Source of the DNA: Chlorella sorokiniana
Taxonomy: Eukaryota; Chlorophyta; Trebouxiophyceae; Chlorellales; Chlorellaceae
Reading direction: 5' to 3'
Length of the DNA stretch: 64,000 nt
Assembly: GCA_025917655.1 (NCBI GenBank)
Contig: CP084620.1
Span: 2,666,001 to 2,730,000 of the forward strand
Shown here one piece after another: positions 42,679 through 55,375 of the stretch. The position numbers and the translations under genes are program-made. The first letter of the stretch is position 1, and every line of letters starts with the position of its first letter. Under the pieces are notes generated by a model. That model searched no databases. It was not told the origin of the DNA and saw only the letters and a program-made list of their open reading frames with translations.

Positions 42679-45600
42679 TCACCAATACTGCTTCTGCTTA
42701 GCTCCCTTGACAGCCGCCGCTGCCGCCGCCGCCGCTGCCACCGCGGCTGCATCGCTGCCAGCAGCTGGCGGCGGCGGTGAAGAGCTGCCGCCGCTCGTGG
42801 TGCCGCTCCCTGCCCAGGCCGGCGGCAGGATGCGGAGGCGCAAGCTGGCCGCCGCGCCCACCACCTCGAACGGCAGGCCCAGGCTTTCCACCAGCTGCAG
42901 GGCAGTCGGCAGGGCACAGCGCAGCGCGGCAGTCGGGTCCCAGTTCAAAGCAGCCCCCAAGAGCGGTGTGCTGGACAATGTGTGTGCAGTAGGCGGGCCC
43001 AGCAGACGGATGGCCAGCATCGGCAGCACGGCAGGCGGGCCCAGCAGACGGATGGCCAGCATCGGCAGCGCGGCAGGCGGGCCAGCAGCGTCCTGCCTGC
43101 ACTTGCAGCTCCACTACGGGCGGCTCGCGCGGCAGCAGCTCCACGGGCTGACAGCGGGGGATCACAATCTGCTCCGCTGCACACCACAAGAATGAGAAGA
43201 AGGTGTGTGTGTGGGGGGGACCCCAGTCAGCCTTGGTTGTCTCCACAGCGAGTGCATCATGGAGCTGAACTCAATCTCGAGCAGAACGTGCCAAACGCAG
43301 CCAGGCTTGCAGTATGCCGCTGCCGCGGCAGCCACACACACCCCGTACCTGCCAGCCGCGCCTCCTCCAGCGCATCACGCTCGGCCGCGCGTGCGCTGCC
43401 CCCGCTGGCCCCCGCCGCCGCCGCCAGCGCGATGCTCGTCTCTGCACGCAGCGTGCGGCTGTTGGAGGTGTGGGCGCGGGGTCCGCTGCTGCGGGGACTC
43501 GACGTCGTCGGAAAACATGGCGCCCGGGGAAGGGTCCACCCCCAGAAGGGTGCGCACAGCCCTGCGCGGCCAAGTGCAGGGTGCAGGAAAGACCAAGCGC
43601 GTGGGCAACTGTGGCTCTCATGCCGTCATGGGGAAAGATGCATTCGGCCTTGCATGCATGCAGGGAGTGCAGAAAATAGGGTCCAAAGCGTGCGGCTCTG
43701 GCTGGAAGCGTGCCGAGCTGCTTGCCAGCCTCCAGCGCACCTGACCAGGTTGCTGATGGATGCAGTCTTGACAGAGTAAACCGGGATGCCTGCCGATTTG
43801 GATGCCTCGCGGATCCAGCTGCCTGCAGACGGGAAGGTGACGGGAAGGTGCAGTGTGAGACAACCTGTTGGCGGCCCATTAGCTAACCAAGTCTGAGCGT
43901 GGCAGGACGACCGCGGCAGGACGGGCGGCGGCAGGGCGGAGCGGAGGTGGTATAAACGGACACTCTGGGACTTGCACTGGCAAAACCAGCTGAATGTCAG
44001 TTTGTTCCGCATTTTAATCGCTGCCTCGTCCTTAGGTGTTTCTCCCAAACCGGCAAGAAGTGCAGCTTCCTGGAAGCCTCGCTACCCGCCCCCGGCAAGT
44101 TTGGCCCCCATCCCAGCGATCCAAAAGGCCAATGCACCATCCTGGGAGCGACACCTCTCTAAGGCTTGTGGGCAGCTGAAGGCCGAAATGATGCTGCAAG
44201 TCAGGCCTTTCACCAGCGGCATGTTGCCGCCCAAGCAGCAGCATGCTTGCCGCACATTGCCAATCGCAGCCCCCGACAGCCGGCAACTGCAGCGTGTGGC
44301 AGGCGCGGCGGCCTGCCGTCGCTCCCGCCACGACCGCCGCCAGCCGAGGGTGTGCAGCAGCAGCGGCTCATCCCCCGTCGCTTTGGGCGACAGCACGCCC
44401 TTCCCAGCTGATGACCGCAGCTATGGACAGCAGCTTCAGCAGCGGAAAGGCCTGCTGGCGGCCTGGCGGCAGTGGTGGGACCTTGAGGCGGTGGCGCCGC
44501 CGGCCAGTGCGGCGGCGGGCGAGGGCGAGCCGCCGCCGCTGCAGGACATGCGCAGCATCCTGCGCAAGGTTGGCGCCTTGCTGGCGCCCGACGGCGCCCT
44601 GCTGGCAGCAGCCAGCGTTTTCCTGGTGCTGGCAGCGGCCAGCGAGCTGGCCATGCCGCACTACATCACCGCCGCGGTGTTCAGCGCAGCCAAGGCAAGC
44701 CTTGGCTCCCAAGGGAGAGCAGCGGCGTTTTTACTGGGGGGCCAAACCGCCTGCCCACGCAGCCGACAGGGCATGCTGTTGTTCAGCTGGGCAGTGCTCG
44801 CGTGCCCACCCTGTCGCAGCGTAATCGCAGCCGGTTTTCCGGTGCCTGTTGCAGGACCGGTCGGAGGATGCCTTCCGCCGCAACCTGGCCCTCCTGCTGG
44901 CCTCCACCGCCGCCTACGGGGTTTCGCCGCGGTGCGCGGCTGGCTCTTCTCCCTGGTCAACACCAACCTGCTGCAGCGCCTGAGGGCCCAGCTGTTCTGG
45001 CGCCTCATCTCCCAGCCGGTCGCCTTTTTCGACGCCACCGACACCGCGCAGCTGACCAGCCGGCTCGCCGCCGACTGCTCCGTCATCTCCCGCCTGTTTG
45101 CCACCAGCATCAACGTCGCGCTGCGCAACGCGCTGCAAGTGGTGCGTGCGGGGGCACGTGGGGCCGCAAGTGCCACCTGGTCAAAGCCGACCTTTTCGCG
45201 TCTCGTGCAGCAATGCATGCTCCCGAGGACTGATTTAGGCCTCTGGGTGTGTGTGCATTCCTAGGGCGCAAAGATTTGTGCAGCGAGGAGAGGGCATGTG
45301 CGGTTTGTTTTTCTTTGTATAACCAAAAGACGTTTGCGTTGTGCAGGTTGGCGGCACCATCTACCTCTGGCGCCTCTCCCCCGCCATGACGGCGGCCACG
45401 ACGGCAGTGGCAGCAGCACTGGTCGCTGCGGCGGCAGCCTACGGCGCCTTCACGCGTCGCGCACAGCGGGTGCGCCCTCCCAGCCCGCCCCCTGCCGCTG
45501 CCCCTGCCGCGCTGGGCGGCGGCAGCAGACGACGGTCTGGGCTGCCGGGAGGAGGCTGCCGCACGCTGCTGTGAGGGGGGTTAAGGCTGGTTGGGCGCAG

Positions 45601-48600
45601 GGGACCCCAGCCACCTGGCTCAGAGCTCCCTTTGTCTCCTCGACTTTCTCCCTTTAACTTTCGAAAAGAACAAAACCCACCCTATCGTGTTCCTTTTTTT
45701 TTTTTTGCATTTCCGCAGATCTACCAGGACTCCCTGGCCGCCTCCAACGGCGTGGCGGAGGAGCGGTTCAGCCTGTCCCGCCTCGTGCGCGCCTTTGGCA
45801 CGGAGGACGAGGCGGCGGCGCGGTACGACGGCACGCTGCGCACGCTGCGCCACATCAGCATCAGGCAGGGCGTTGCATACGCGCTCTACGTCGCGTCAAA
45901 CAACTTCTTGTGAGCTTCCCTAGAAAGGGAGCCGGAAGCCGCCGGGCACCAGCTGGCTGCGGGTACTGCCTGCCCTGCCCCGCGCCACACGAGCCCGCAC
46001 AGCCGCCTTTGCAGCGCAGAGGGCGTCAGCCCCCGGCCCGCCTCTGCCGGCAAGTTTCCCCCGTCCCGCCTGATGCGGCGCAGGTACAACGCGACCCGCG
46101 TAGCCACGCTGGCGGTGGGCGGCGCCGCCGCCGTGGCGGGCGCCGTGAGCGCGGAGCAGCTCACAGCCTTCATGTGAGGCGGGGCCAGCGGGGGCAGCTC
46201 TTTTCCCTGCCCAGCTGCTTGCAGGGTGTGGTACCATCCCTGTTTTGTGCCTGCTGCTCAGCGGAAGGGTTCTGCCCGCCCCACCAAAAGAGATCTACCA
46301 AGAAAGATCGTATTCCTCCCCGTTCAGGTTTTACACCGAGTTCATGGCCGCCGCCGTGCTGTCTGTGTGCGACCAGTGGGGCCCCATCATGGAGGCGGTG
46401 GGTGCCTCGGAGCGCGTGCTCGCCTACCTCGACACCCCCCGCGCCTCAGCTGGCGCCGGGCGCGTGCCGGAGGGCGACGGCGGCAGCGAGGGCGCCCACA
46501 GCGGGCGGCGGCCAGGGAAACGGGAACGGGAGGAGCCCAAGCAAGGGTTGGGAGCTGGAGCTGCGAGGGGTCGAGTTCAGCTACCCCTCCCGTCCAGGTG
46601 GGGGCTCTCAAAGGGGAACGCCGCTCAGCACGCCAAAGGGCGCGTTCAGCATGCCTTGCCAAGCTCAGAGCATGGCTGCCGAGCCGCGGCACGCCGGCGC
46701 TGCTGCACACCCCGCCCCTCCAACCAGCAGCAGGCGCCGCCGGTTGTGTTTTTCACAACTCGGGCGGCCTTCCACCCTCGATCCCTTGCCCGTGCCCTTG
46801 CCCTTTATACGCTTGCATCAACGTACGTCCGGCCCTGCGGTGCAGACACCAAGGCCCTGGACGGCGTGTCACTGCGCATGCCGGCGGGCAAGCTGACCGC
46901 CCTGGTGGGGCTGTCGGGCAGCGGCAAGTCCACGCTGGTGGCGCTGGTGCAGCGGCTGTACGACCCTTCGGCGGGGGCCATACTGCTGGACGGAGCAGAC
47001 CTCAGGTGAGGGCGGAGGGCGGGTGGCGTGGGATGGGAAGCGGGGGTAGTTCTTATCTTTTTGGGGGGGGGGGGATCAAGAAGGCTTTGCAGCCGAGTAA
47101 CGTCTCTTTTGTATGCGCCCTCAAACGCCTCGATCAAACAGATACGAGCAAAATTCCTAACAAAGTGTGTCCCGGCAGGGAGCTGGATGCGGGGTGGTAC
47201 CGCCGCCACGTGGGCGTGGTATCCCAGGACCCCCGCCTCTTCTCCATGACCGTAGCGGAAAACATCGCCTACGGCTGCCCCAGGGCCACGCGGGTGGGTC
47301 GCGGCACAGCAGGCTCCCTTCTAGCCTCATAAAGGCGGGATGGGGCGGGGTGCTGCGCTGGCCTGGGCAGCCTGGGCGCCGCAGGGGCCCAACGCCTCCC
47401 CCGGCTCTGCTTGACAAGGCAGCGCAGGCAGGCCTCCGCCTCATCCCTGCGACCGCCTCAACCCACTGCCCATGCCCATACTGGCTGCCACTCCCCTTGA
47501 AGGCGGATGTGGAGCGAGCGGCGCAGCTGGCCAACGCCGACGGCTTCATCGCCGCCCTGCCCGCCGGCTACGACACCCCGGTCACCGACCGCCTGCTGTC
47601 GGGGGCAGCGGCAGCGCATCGCGATAGCGCGGGCGCTGGTGCGCAGCCCGCGCCTGCTGGTGCTGGACGAGGCGACGTCGGCGCTGGACGCGGGTGGGTG
47701 GGGGGGTAAACTTGGTTTAAGTTTACCCCAAACAGCGGTTTATGTGCTGTTTTCTCTAGGAAGGGGGAAGGGAGGGCCCAACAGGGTCCCACCAGCGCTG
47801 GGGCCGGGTGGCCGCTTTGGGTGTGGGGCAGGGAGATGGGGTGCGCTGTGCGGCACAGGGCAAAGTTGGTGCACGCAGCCATATAGTGTTTCACTGCTGG
47901 ACTCACCAACCCGGGCCGCTGCTGCAGAGAGCGAGGCGGCTGTGCAGTCGGCGCTGGACCGGGCGATGCGGGCAGACGGGCGCACCGTGATCGTCATAGC
48001 ACACAGGTGCGGGCGTCTGCTTTGGGCAGCTGCCACAAAGCTGCCCAGGGTTTGGCCCGCAACAGCTAGACCTGCTGCCCGATTGCACCTTATCCAAACC
48101 CTCCACATTCCCGCCGCCCTTGCGCCCTCTGCTGCCGCAGGCTCAGCACGGTGCGGCACGCCGACCAGACGGTTGTGATGGACAAGGGGCGGGTGGCGGA
48201 GGTGGGCACCCACGCGCAGCTGATGCGCCGCGGCGGCATCTACGCCGCCCTCGTGCGCCGCCAGGCTGGCGCTGTGCTGGACCAGGAACGTGACCTGGCG
48301 CCACACGAGCGCCAGCAGGGCGACGACGGCGGCAGCAGCAGCGACGGCGCCTCGCAGTCGCCCGCGGCGGCGGCGGCGGCGGCGGCATCGGGGCAGCAGC
48401 AGGACGACTCGCTGGCGCAGTGGCGGCAGCAGCCTCGCGTGAAGGATGCGGACGACGACGCGGCCTAGCAAAACTTTGGACACTCGAGATGTTGGCTTGT
48501 TCAGAAGGTTTGGCTGGCTCGTGTGGATACCGCCAGCTCAGCAGGCTGGTTTTGCCTTCTCGCCCGGCCAGACTGGCAGATCCACCGAGAGAGCTCACAC

Positions 48601-51600
48601 CTGCCTTTCTGCAGCCCCTGCTTCATTAGTGCCTCGGTCCCTGCTCCCCCGCTCGGCCCCGCTCTGCTGTTTTCAACATCAACGGCAGCCTTTTTCTCGA
48701 AGGAGAGGTACACCACCCCAGCTGTGCATCACTGTTCCGTGTAATGGAGCCGAACTGGACGACTGGCTGCCTTTCCAACCCTGAAACCCTGAGAGTAAAC
48801 AGCAGCCACCGCAGGCGCCAGATGGCTGCTCGACACACGCGGCCCCCTTCCGCTTTTCGGCGGCCCGCTTCCAGCCCTTGACGCCAAACGATGCAGCAGG
48901 GCTGGCCGCTTCCCACCTCTCCGCACAGCCCCCCTCCCCCCAGCAGCACAACCGCCCCACTCACTGCTGTTGATCTTGCCGCGCAGCGCCAGCACGGTGT
49001 CGGCGTCCTGGATGCGCTGCGCCACCACCAGCCCGCCGCCCAGGCCCAGCGACTCCGCCACGTCAGCGATGGCGGCGCCGTCCAGCCCATACGGGTACAC
49101 GTGCAGCGCTGTGCTGCTTTCGCCGCCACTGCCGCTGCCGCCAGATTTGCTGCCGCCAGCACTGCTAGGCTTGGCGGTGGAAGGGGCCGCAGCGGCGGCC
49201 GAGTCGCCCCTCAGAGCGGCGGCCCGCCCGCTCATCTGCTCGGCGCCCCGCCGCGCCGCCGCCAGCGCGTCGGCGGGAAGGGCTGCGTGTCCATCGCCTG
49301 CCGGCTGATGCGGCGCCGCTGCTGGCCGCTGCGGCGAGCCGCTGCGGCGCCCTCGCCACTTGCCGCCCCCTCCTCCTCCTCATCTTCGTCCTCAAAGTCG
49401 GTCGAACCACCCTCGGGCCAGCACCACACCTTGCCTTTCTCATCCCGCTCCCTCACCTCGGCACCTGCACACATCATTGCATTGCATTAAGAACAGAGAC
49501 GCGCACGCGGGGCGTTCAGAACCATTCCAAGCCATGCAGCCCGGCAGCCTGCTCAACAGCAGCAGCCTCAGAGCCTCCTCCGCAATCCGCTGTGCAGCAG
49601 CAGTTCCTGTTGTCACGGCCGGCGGCCCTGCGACAAGGGGCCGCCCAGTGTTCCCCCTCCGAGCATCGTGCGCCCGACGCGCCCCCACAGCGCAGCGCCC
49701 TGCGACGTCGCTGCCGCTCACCCGCCTCCTTGCCCACGAGCAGCGCATCCACGGCCCACCCCACATCCAGGTGCACCCGCCACTGCTCCCGGCTGACCAT
49801 CTCACGCACACGTCAAAGGTGGGGGCTCTGCGTGGGGCGCGGGCGCGGGAGCGGCTGGTGACGGCGGCAGCTGGCGCAGCCGGGGCCTGAGCTGGCCAGG
49901 CCACGAGCAGGGGCTCCAGCAGCCCTTTGCCCATTGGCACATGCACAGGTAAGGGGAAGGGTGGTGGCTTGTGCTGGCCACACCTGCCGCTCCAGCACGC
50001 TCTTCTGCACCCCCGCCGCTTTGCCTCCTCGTCTCCCAGCGTCACCGAGGCGATGCCGCCAACCAGGTCAGACAGGCTCGGGTTCTTCATCACGTTCTCC
50101 AGCTCGTTGCCTGCGCAGCAGGGGGCAGAGGGCACCGGAGGCGTGGAGCGGGTGTTGACACAACAACACCATAATGTCAGGAAGGGAGGCAGCCTTGACT
50201 TGTGCTGGACTGGGCAGGGGGACCGGAGCGCCAACGTCGGCGGAGGCAGCTGGCACAGTGCGCAGGTCGGCCGGCTGTCCCTTTCCCACCCCGTACACAC
50301 ACAAGCACCACAGCGCTAAACAAGAGAGGCACCGCTCCCTGTGCCCACCCCTTCCCAGCCCAGTGCCCGCTGCGCACGCACCGTGCGCTGTGGCCACGAG
50401 CTGCACGCCGCGCTGCGCTATGGTCCTGGCCGCCAGGCACTCCGCCTCGGTGCCTATCTCGTCAATGATGATGCACTGCAGAATCGATTGCTATGGGGTC
50501 GGTGGAATCGAAGACAAGCAGGCGGCGGGCAGCGCGCACGCGGGCACACATCCGTCGTTGCGGGCAGCAGGCACTGACAGCTTCCCGCCCTCCCTGCAGT
50601 CTCCCTGAGACAGGGAGGGCGAAATCGCAGCTGCTCGCCTGCGGAAAGTGGTTCTCCACAGCCTCCACCTGCGGCATCCATCAGAGTAGGGGCATGAGAC
50701 GACGGCGAGAGAGGAGAGCGCCTGGTGAGTTGCTGGGGTTCGGGCGCATGCAACAGCGGCCGGCAGCACGCTGGGGCGCGGCGGCTGCGTCGCGGCGTCC
50801 CACCCCACCCCCGGAGCCGCGCTGGCAGCTGGCCGGCTGCGCTGCGGGTGCTGCAGCCCTCAAGCGTGCTCACCATGACGCGATGCTGCTGCTCTGGCTG
50901 GGGCACCTGCAGTGCAGGTAGGGGTGCAGAAAGCGCAGGACCTTCGGCAATCGTGTACCCTGGAAGCTGGTTGTCCGATTCTGATCGACTTTGCCTGCCT
51001 CCCTGCGATGCCCGCTGTCGGCTGCATGAAGCGCGCTCGCCCTGCCCCTGCCAGCCAGCCCGCCCAGGGTTGCCCTGCCCCCGCAGGCGCCCACCTGCAT
51101 GCGCCGCGCTCCCATGCAGCCCGCCCCGAGGGCCCCCTGCGCCCCCTGTCACCCCACCTGCATGCGCCTTGCGCGGCCGATCCCCGGGTGGGGGATGTCG
51201 CCGTCGCCGCCGATCTCGTTGGAGGTGTCCACGATGACCACCCGCTGCTGGCACTCGTCCGCCAGCAGGCGCGAGATCTCGCGGATGGCGGTGGTCTTGC
51301 CGACGCCGGGCGGCCTGGGGGAGTGGGGAGGAGGGGTGGGGAGCGTGGGGGTGGGGTGATTGTGGGGAGAATAGTGGGGGTGGGAGGAGGAGGTGGGAAG
51401 GCGGCGCTGGCATCATAGCAGGTGGGGCGGGGTACGGGACACCATTGATACCAAAGGGGAGGCGCTACAGCACGGCTTGGCTCTGTAGCTTGCTGCTTAT
51501 GCATCCCCACACCACTCCCCCTCTGCCACCACACCCCAGCACACTGCGCCACCGATCAATTTGCAGCCAACACACTGACGGCCCACCCGCTGCCTGCCTG

Positions 51601-52714
51601 GTTGCCAGCAACACACCGGCTGGTCTCCCAGCGAACACAAAGCAGACAAGTCAAAAGGAGCAAGCAGTCGCCTCACCCAGCAGCAGGATGCTCTTGCCCG
51701 CCCGCGCCAGGTCAGCCACCATGTCCGCCGACCCGCTGATGGCGCGCCCCACCCGGCACGTCAGCCCCACCACGCGCCCCGCCCGGTTGCGGATGCACGA
51801 CACACGGTGCAGCGTCTTGTCGATGCCCGCGCGGTTGTCGCCGCCGAAATCGCCCACCTGGAGTGGGTGGTTGGGTGGTTGGGGAAGCCCGCATGCCCTG
51901 CTGAACAGCAGCTAGCGAACAAATCGGCCTGCAGGTGCCGCCAACACTGCACACGGGGCCTGTTGGGCCGCAACCTCGCCGTGCTTTCACTGTGGTGAAG
52001 GATCAAAGGATTGGGAGAGTTGAGGGCGCAGCGTTCCGTCAGCACCCACCTGTCCCATAGCGTACTGCAGGTCTTCGGGGCCACCGCCGCCTCGCCCAGC
52101 CGCACGTCCCGCGCCTCGCCGCCAAAGCGCGCCAGCGGCGGGCGGCCAAGGTCCATCACAACCTCCACCAGGGCCATCAGCTCTGCGCAAGTGTGATGTC
52201 GAAGAACAGAAGAAGCAACCAGCTGGACAAGAGTTGTGTGTGTAAGTGTAATGAAGCAGTAGTGCAAGGCTGGAAGTAATACTGCAAGGCTCAAGGGCAG
52301 GGCTGGCCGGCCGAGGTGGTGCATAGCAGGACGCGGCGGCAGTCTGGTCAGAAGAGGGCTGGGATGGCGGACGCTACCTGGGTGCTGCTGCAGCCGTTCG
52401 CTCAGCTTGGGTGGCAGCAGGCTGACCAGCTTGAGGATTTCCTCCCGTTCCTGGCTGCCGGCTTCTGTGGCGGCGGCGGCGGGCCTCTCGCCCGCTGCCC
52501 CGCCGCCGCCGGCACCAGTCTCTCGCCCCGCTGAGCCTCCTGGCCAGTCTGCAGAAGCTGCTGCCGGCAAAATGCGGCGATGAGGCCTGCGCAGCAGCGG
52601 TTCTGGTGCCGGAAGAGAGCTGCAGTGGGGTTTCCCGGCCTGCTGTGCCAAGGCTGCTCGATGGAAGCGCATACGGGCCCTTCCAGCAGCATTGATTTGA
52701 TTCATTGATGCCAT
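42679..52714 (-). CDS. SPD1/Ycf45-like AAA ATPase, plastid (contains a nested gene)
   Basis: The first ATG in frame (52714) gives [20 protein letters not shown], likely a transit peptide. Then come [20 protein letters not shown] and [20 protein letters not shown], followed by [20 protein letters not shown] and [20 protein letters not shown]. Walker A is [14 protein letters not shown] (about 51280-51320). [30 protein letters not shown], Walker [21 protein letters not shown] and [20 protein letters not shown]-like sequence follow, then [20 protein letters not shown]. After a 5,142-base intron (43823-48964) the protein continues [20 protein letters not shown], then [32 protein letters not shown] and [20 protein letters not shown], a divergent R3H-like end. 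Arabidopsis SPD1 and algal Ycf45 share this order; SPD1 is needed for plastid development. A one-base frame break lies at GGGG 43478-43481. Confidence 0.85.
42991..43087. repeat. 42-bp tandem repeat in an SPD1-like intron
   Basis: Units at 42991-43032 and 43033-43074 differ at one position and a partial third unit follows. Each begins AGGCGGGCCCAGCAGACGG. It lies between the exons coding [12 protein letters not shown] and [12 protein letters not shown]. Confidence 0.85.
44188..48468 (+). CDS. ABC transporter, subfamily B half-size (TAP-like), nested in an intron
   Basis: The ATG at 44188 opens [20 protein letters not shown], a leader rich in Arg, Ser and Gln consistent with organelle import. 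The membrane domain includes [60 protein letters not shown] with the coupling-helix region [20 protein letters not shown], and [20 protein letters not shown]. The nucleotide-binding domain begins [16 protein letters not shown]. It has Walker [22 protein letters not shown]-loop [20 protein letters not shown], signature [20 protein letters not shown], Walker [14 protein letters not shown] and H-loop [20 protein letters not shown]. This matches plant ABCB half-transporters of the plastid TAP group and related dimers. The transcript runs opposite to the host SPD1-like gene. Intron at 44695 begins with GC. Frame changes occur in the linker at about 46510-46540 and in the signature at GGGGG 47601-47605. 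Confidence 0.87.
48740..48744 (+). terminator. TGTAA polyadenylation motif of the nested ABCB gene
   Basis: TGTAA 272 bases after the stop, still inside the host intron that ends at 48964. It allows the whole ABCB transcript to fit within the intron. Confidence 0.5.
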
Positions 52715-53272
52715 GCCGTATGGCCTGTGCCGCCAATTGGCGCCGCGGCGTTCAGACAACACACAGCGGCTTGAAAAGCACCACGAAACGGCCCGACGGC
52801 CTCAGGAAGTCGATACGACCTCACTAAAGCGACAATGCACGGCCAGCATGGCGTCGTGCGCCTGGGTATGGCCAGTCAGGGTGGAGCGCGCTGTGCTCGC
52901 TGACTGCGCGGCGCCCACTTAGTCGAGGGCCAATTCCACATCCAAGAGTCAGGGAGTCTGAAATTTATCACATGTGAACAGCCAATTCATGCCAGTTTCA
53001 CCGAAAATTGCAGCATCAAGGGACACAGGGGCATTGCAGGCAGACTGGGCGGGAACCGCCACGCAGTGTCAAGCGGGAATCAAGTCAGGCAGCAGTGTCG
53101 TCTGCAAGGGCAACTTATTGCAGGTGTTGAAAACAGTAACAGAATGACACGTAGCGAGGATCAGGATGGCATGTGTAAATGTTTGGCATACAGCTTGACA
53201 AGGGAAGAAAAGAGGCTGGCCTCCCGCGGCAGTGGGGCAAGGCACGGTCGCAGCGGCCTTGCCCCTACAGGA
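52715..53272. other. Intergenic region between two - strand genes
   Basis: It carries the promoter of the SPD1-like gene and the 3' end of the next gene. AT content rises at about 52920-53010. No gene is supported. Confidence 0.4.
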
Positions 53273-54899
53273 TCATGGCTGCCAGTACTGCCCACAGCGC
53301 CCGGCACAGACGGCCAGCCAGGCTGCCAGGGCCGCGGTGGAAAGGGGGGCCAGGAGGGGATGAGGTGAGCGAGACGGAAAGCCTTCGGGCACGTGATGCT
53401 CCAGCCAGCGCCGCTGGAAGCGATGCCGCGACGCCTCCTCCAGCGCCCAGCTGACCGCCAGCGGCAGCAGCGTGCCCGCAGCTATCTGCAGCCACGCGTG
53501 CACCGCCACGCAGCTGCGCAGGCAGCCAGCCGCGGGGCAGCTTACGGCCGGCGACCCCGCGGCGGCGCAGGTTGCTGCGGTGCCGCCGCCGCCGCGGCCC
53601 ACGACGGCAGCCAGGACTGCAGCTGTTCAGCCTGGCCTGCAGTCAGCAGGCAGGATTTGTCAGACAGGGCGCAGGGCTCCTGCTGTGCAACATGCTGTAC
53701 AGCAGGCGTCCCTGGGTGTGGACTGCTCGTGGGTGCTTGTGCTCGCACAACTTGAGCTGCGCCTGGAGCGCAGCTAAAGCTGCTAGGGGCACCCACCTAC
53801 ATAGAGCGCCGCAGCCACTTGGGCCTCGCTTCGGCACTCTGCTGCGCATGTGCGGGGCAGGGGGCCCAGGAATGCCAGCAGCGCTGCTGCCGCGCACAGC
53901 AGGGTGGGCTGGAGGGGCAGGATGTAGGTGCAGAGCAGGGTAGCGACGGTGCCTGGCTGCGAGGGGCCGGCGGAAGTGTGGACACACAAGTCAGCTTGGC
54001 AGGACTGCACAGACCTGCCTGCAGGTGCATGAACGAACCCCGGCACAGCCACATCCAGGCATGCGTCGGCCCCCACCGACGCTCACCCGCCAGATCAGCG
54101 GGGCAAGCATGGCGGCTGGCGGCTGCAGGCCGCCGCCAGGCTCCCCATGAAACAGGGGCTCAAAGCGCACGACTGCAGCAAGCAGGCAGTGAGTCAGTCA
54201 ATGGCGGGCAGCAGCTGTAGCGGCAAGCTGCTGCTGCCGCGCGCACAGCAGCGGCCGCGGAGGAGGTCACAGCTCGCCGCTTTGGGATTCCCAGGGCCGC
54301 CGCCGGCGCTTGCCTGTCAGCAGGCGCTGCAGTCGCGCCGCCAGGACCAGCCTCGTGCGCAGTCGCAGCCATGTGGAGGGGCATCGATGCGACAGCAGCA
54401 GGAAGAGCGGTGCCCAGGCAAGGTACATTACGAGCCAGGCGGCGTCGCCGGCCGCCAGGGTGCCGCCGCTGAAGTGCTGCCAGAGCTGCAGGGCCGGGCG
54501 CAGAGGTTCAACAACGAGCAAAGCTCTGATGCTGCTGCTGCTTCCAACTGTGACTTGCATGGACACTAAGACGCAAAATGCACAAGGCCTGGCACCAAAC
54601 AGCACCACATAGGCTAGAAGGGTTGAAGAGAGCGGCGAGCGGGAGTGCCTGCCAGCGGATGGAAGGTACTGGCTTGCTTCCCCAGCAACCCAATCGCCAA
54701 TCGATATACATTTCTCCAGCGAGCTAAAGGGCAGCAAACACCATCCGAAAGCTCGGCTCACCGTGCGCGACACCACCCCAGGGAAGAGCAGCGTTGTCAG
54801 CGAGATTGCGGTGTCCAAAGCAGCTTGATCCACCGCATACTTGAGTTGCCAGCGGCGCTCCAGACGAGGGTCTGCGAACCCTAGCCGACAGGTGATCAT
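53273..54899 (-). CDS. Multi-pass membrane protein, function unknown
   Basis: The ATG at 54899 gives MITCRLGFADPRLERRWQLK, then YAVDQAALDTAISLTTLLFP. The F-x-D-P-x-LERRW lead-in, directly before a hydrophobic helix, is a pattern I associate with algal multi-pass membrane proteins, including some with signalling domains. Later exons give DAAWLVMYLAWAPLFLLLSH, then TWLRLRTRLVLAARLQRLLT, and further hydrophobic stretches around 53880-53990. The last exon reads AGTLLPLAVSWALEEASRHR with WLEHHVPEGF and ends AAWLAVCAGRCGQYWQP at 53273. At least four or five membrane helices are likely. No catalytic domain was seen and exon edges are only partly fixed. Confidence 0.55.
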
Positions 54900-55057
54900 C
54901 GCCCATGAACAAGTCCTTGCCTCCGCTTGTGCCTACGCAATCGCAATGCTGCTACTGCAAGCTTTACTAGAAAGCATTCCGGAGATGAGGTGGACCATCA
55001 GAGGGAGACGTTTTCAAGGGGTATCGCCACAGAGCGCCAACGATGGGCTGAGCACCA

Positions 55058-55375
55058 CTAAAAAGGAGGATAATCGTGCAGCGTGGCAGGGGCTGCTATT
55101 GAAGGCCCTGGGGTTGCGCGGGCTGCGTGCGTGGACATCACCGTGCGCGCCACGGCCCTACCTTTTTGGCGAATGCCCATATTGGCGCAATCAGAGCTTA
55201 GGAACGCAATGCAAATCTTAAACCTATAGTTGACCCGTCTCACCCGGAAGTTCCGTCTCGGCGCTGGTACGTCGAGTTCCGCAATCGCAGCGGCCCTCGA
55301 CTCGTGCACCTTAGTGAGATAGGCTACCCAATTCATCGTTACCACCGCAGAGCCCACAACCCAGAGAGGGGCCAA
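55058..55375 (-). CDS. Possible small membrane protein or 5' exon
   Basis: A - strand frame opens MAPLWVVGSAVVTMNWVAYL, a hydrophobic start, then TKVHESRAAAIAELDVPAPR and RNFRVRRVNYRFKI, a basic stretch. The N-terminal half looks protein-like while the C-terminal half does not, so a splice donor soon after RFKI is possible. It could be an upstream exon of the membrane-protein gene to its left or a separate small gene. Neither is established. Confidence 0.3.
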   Translation of the reverse strand: MAPLWVVGSAVVTMNWVAYLTKVHESRAAAIAELDVPAPRRNFRVRRVNYRFKICIAFLSSDCANMGIRQKGRAVARTVMSTHAARATPGPSIAAPATLHDYPPF

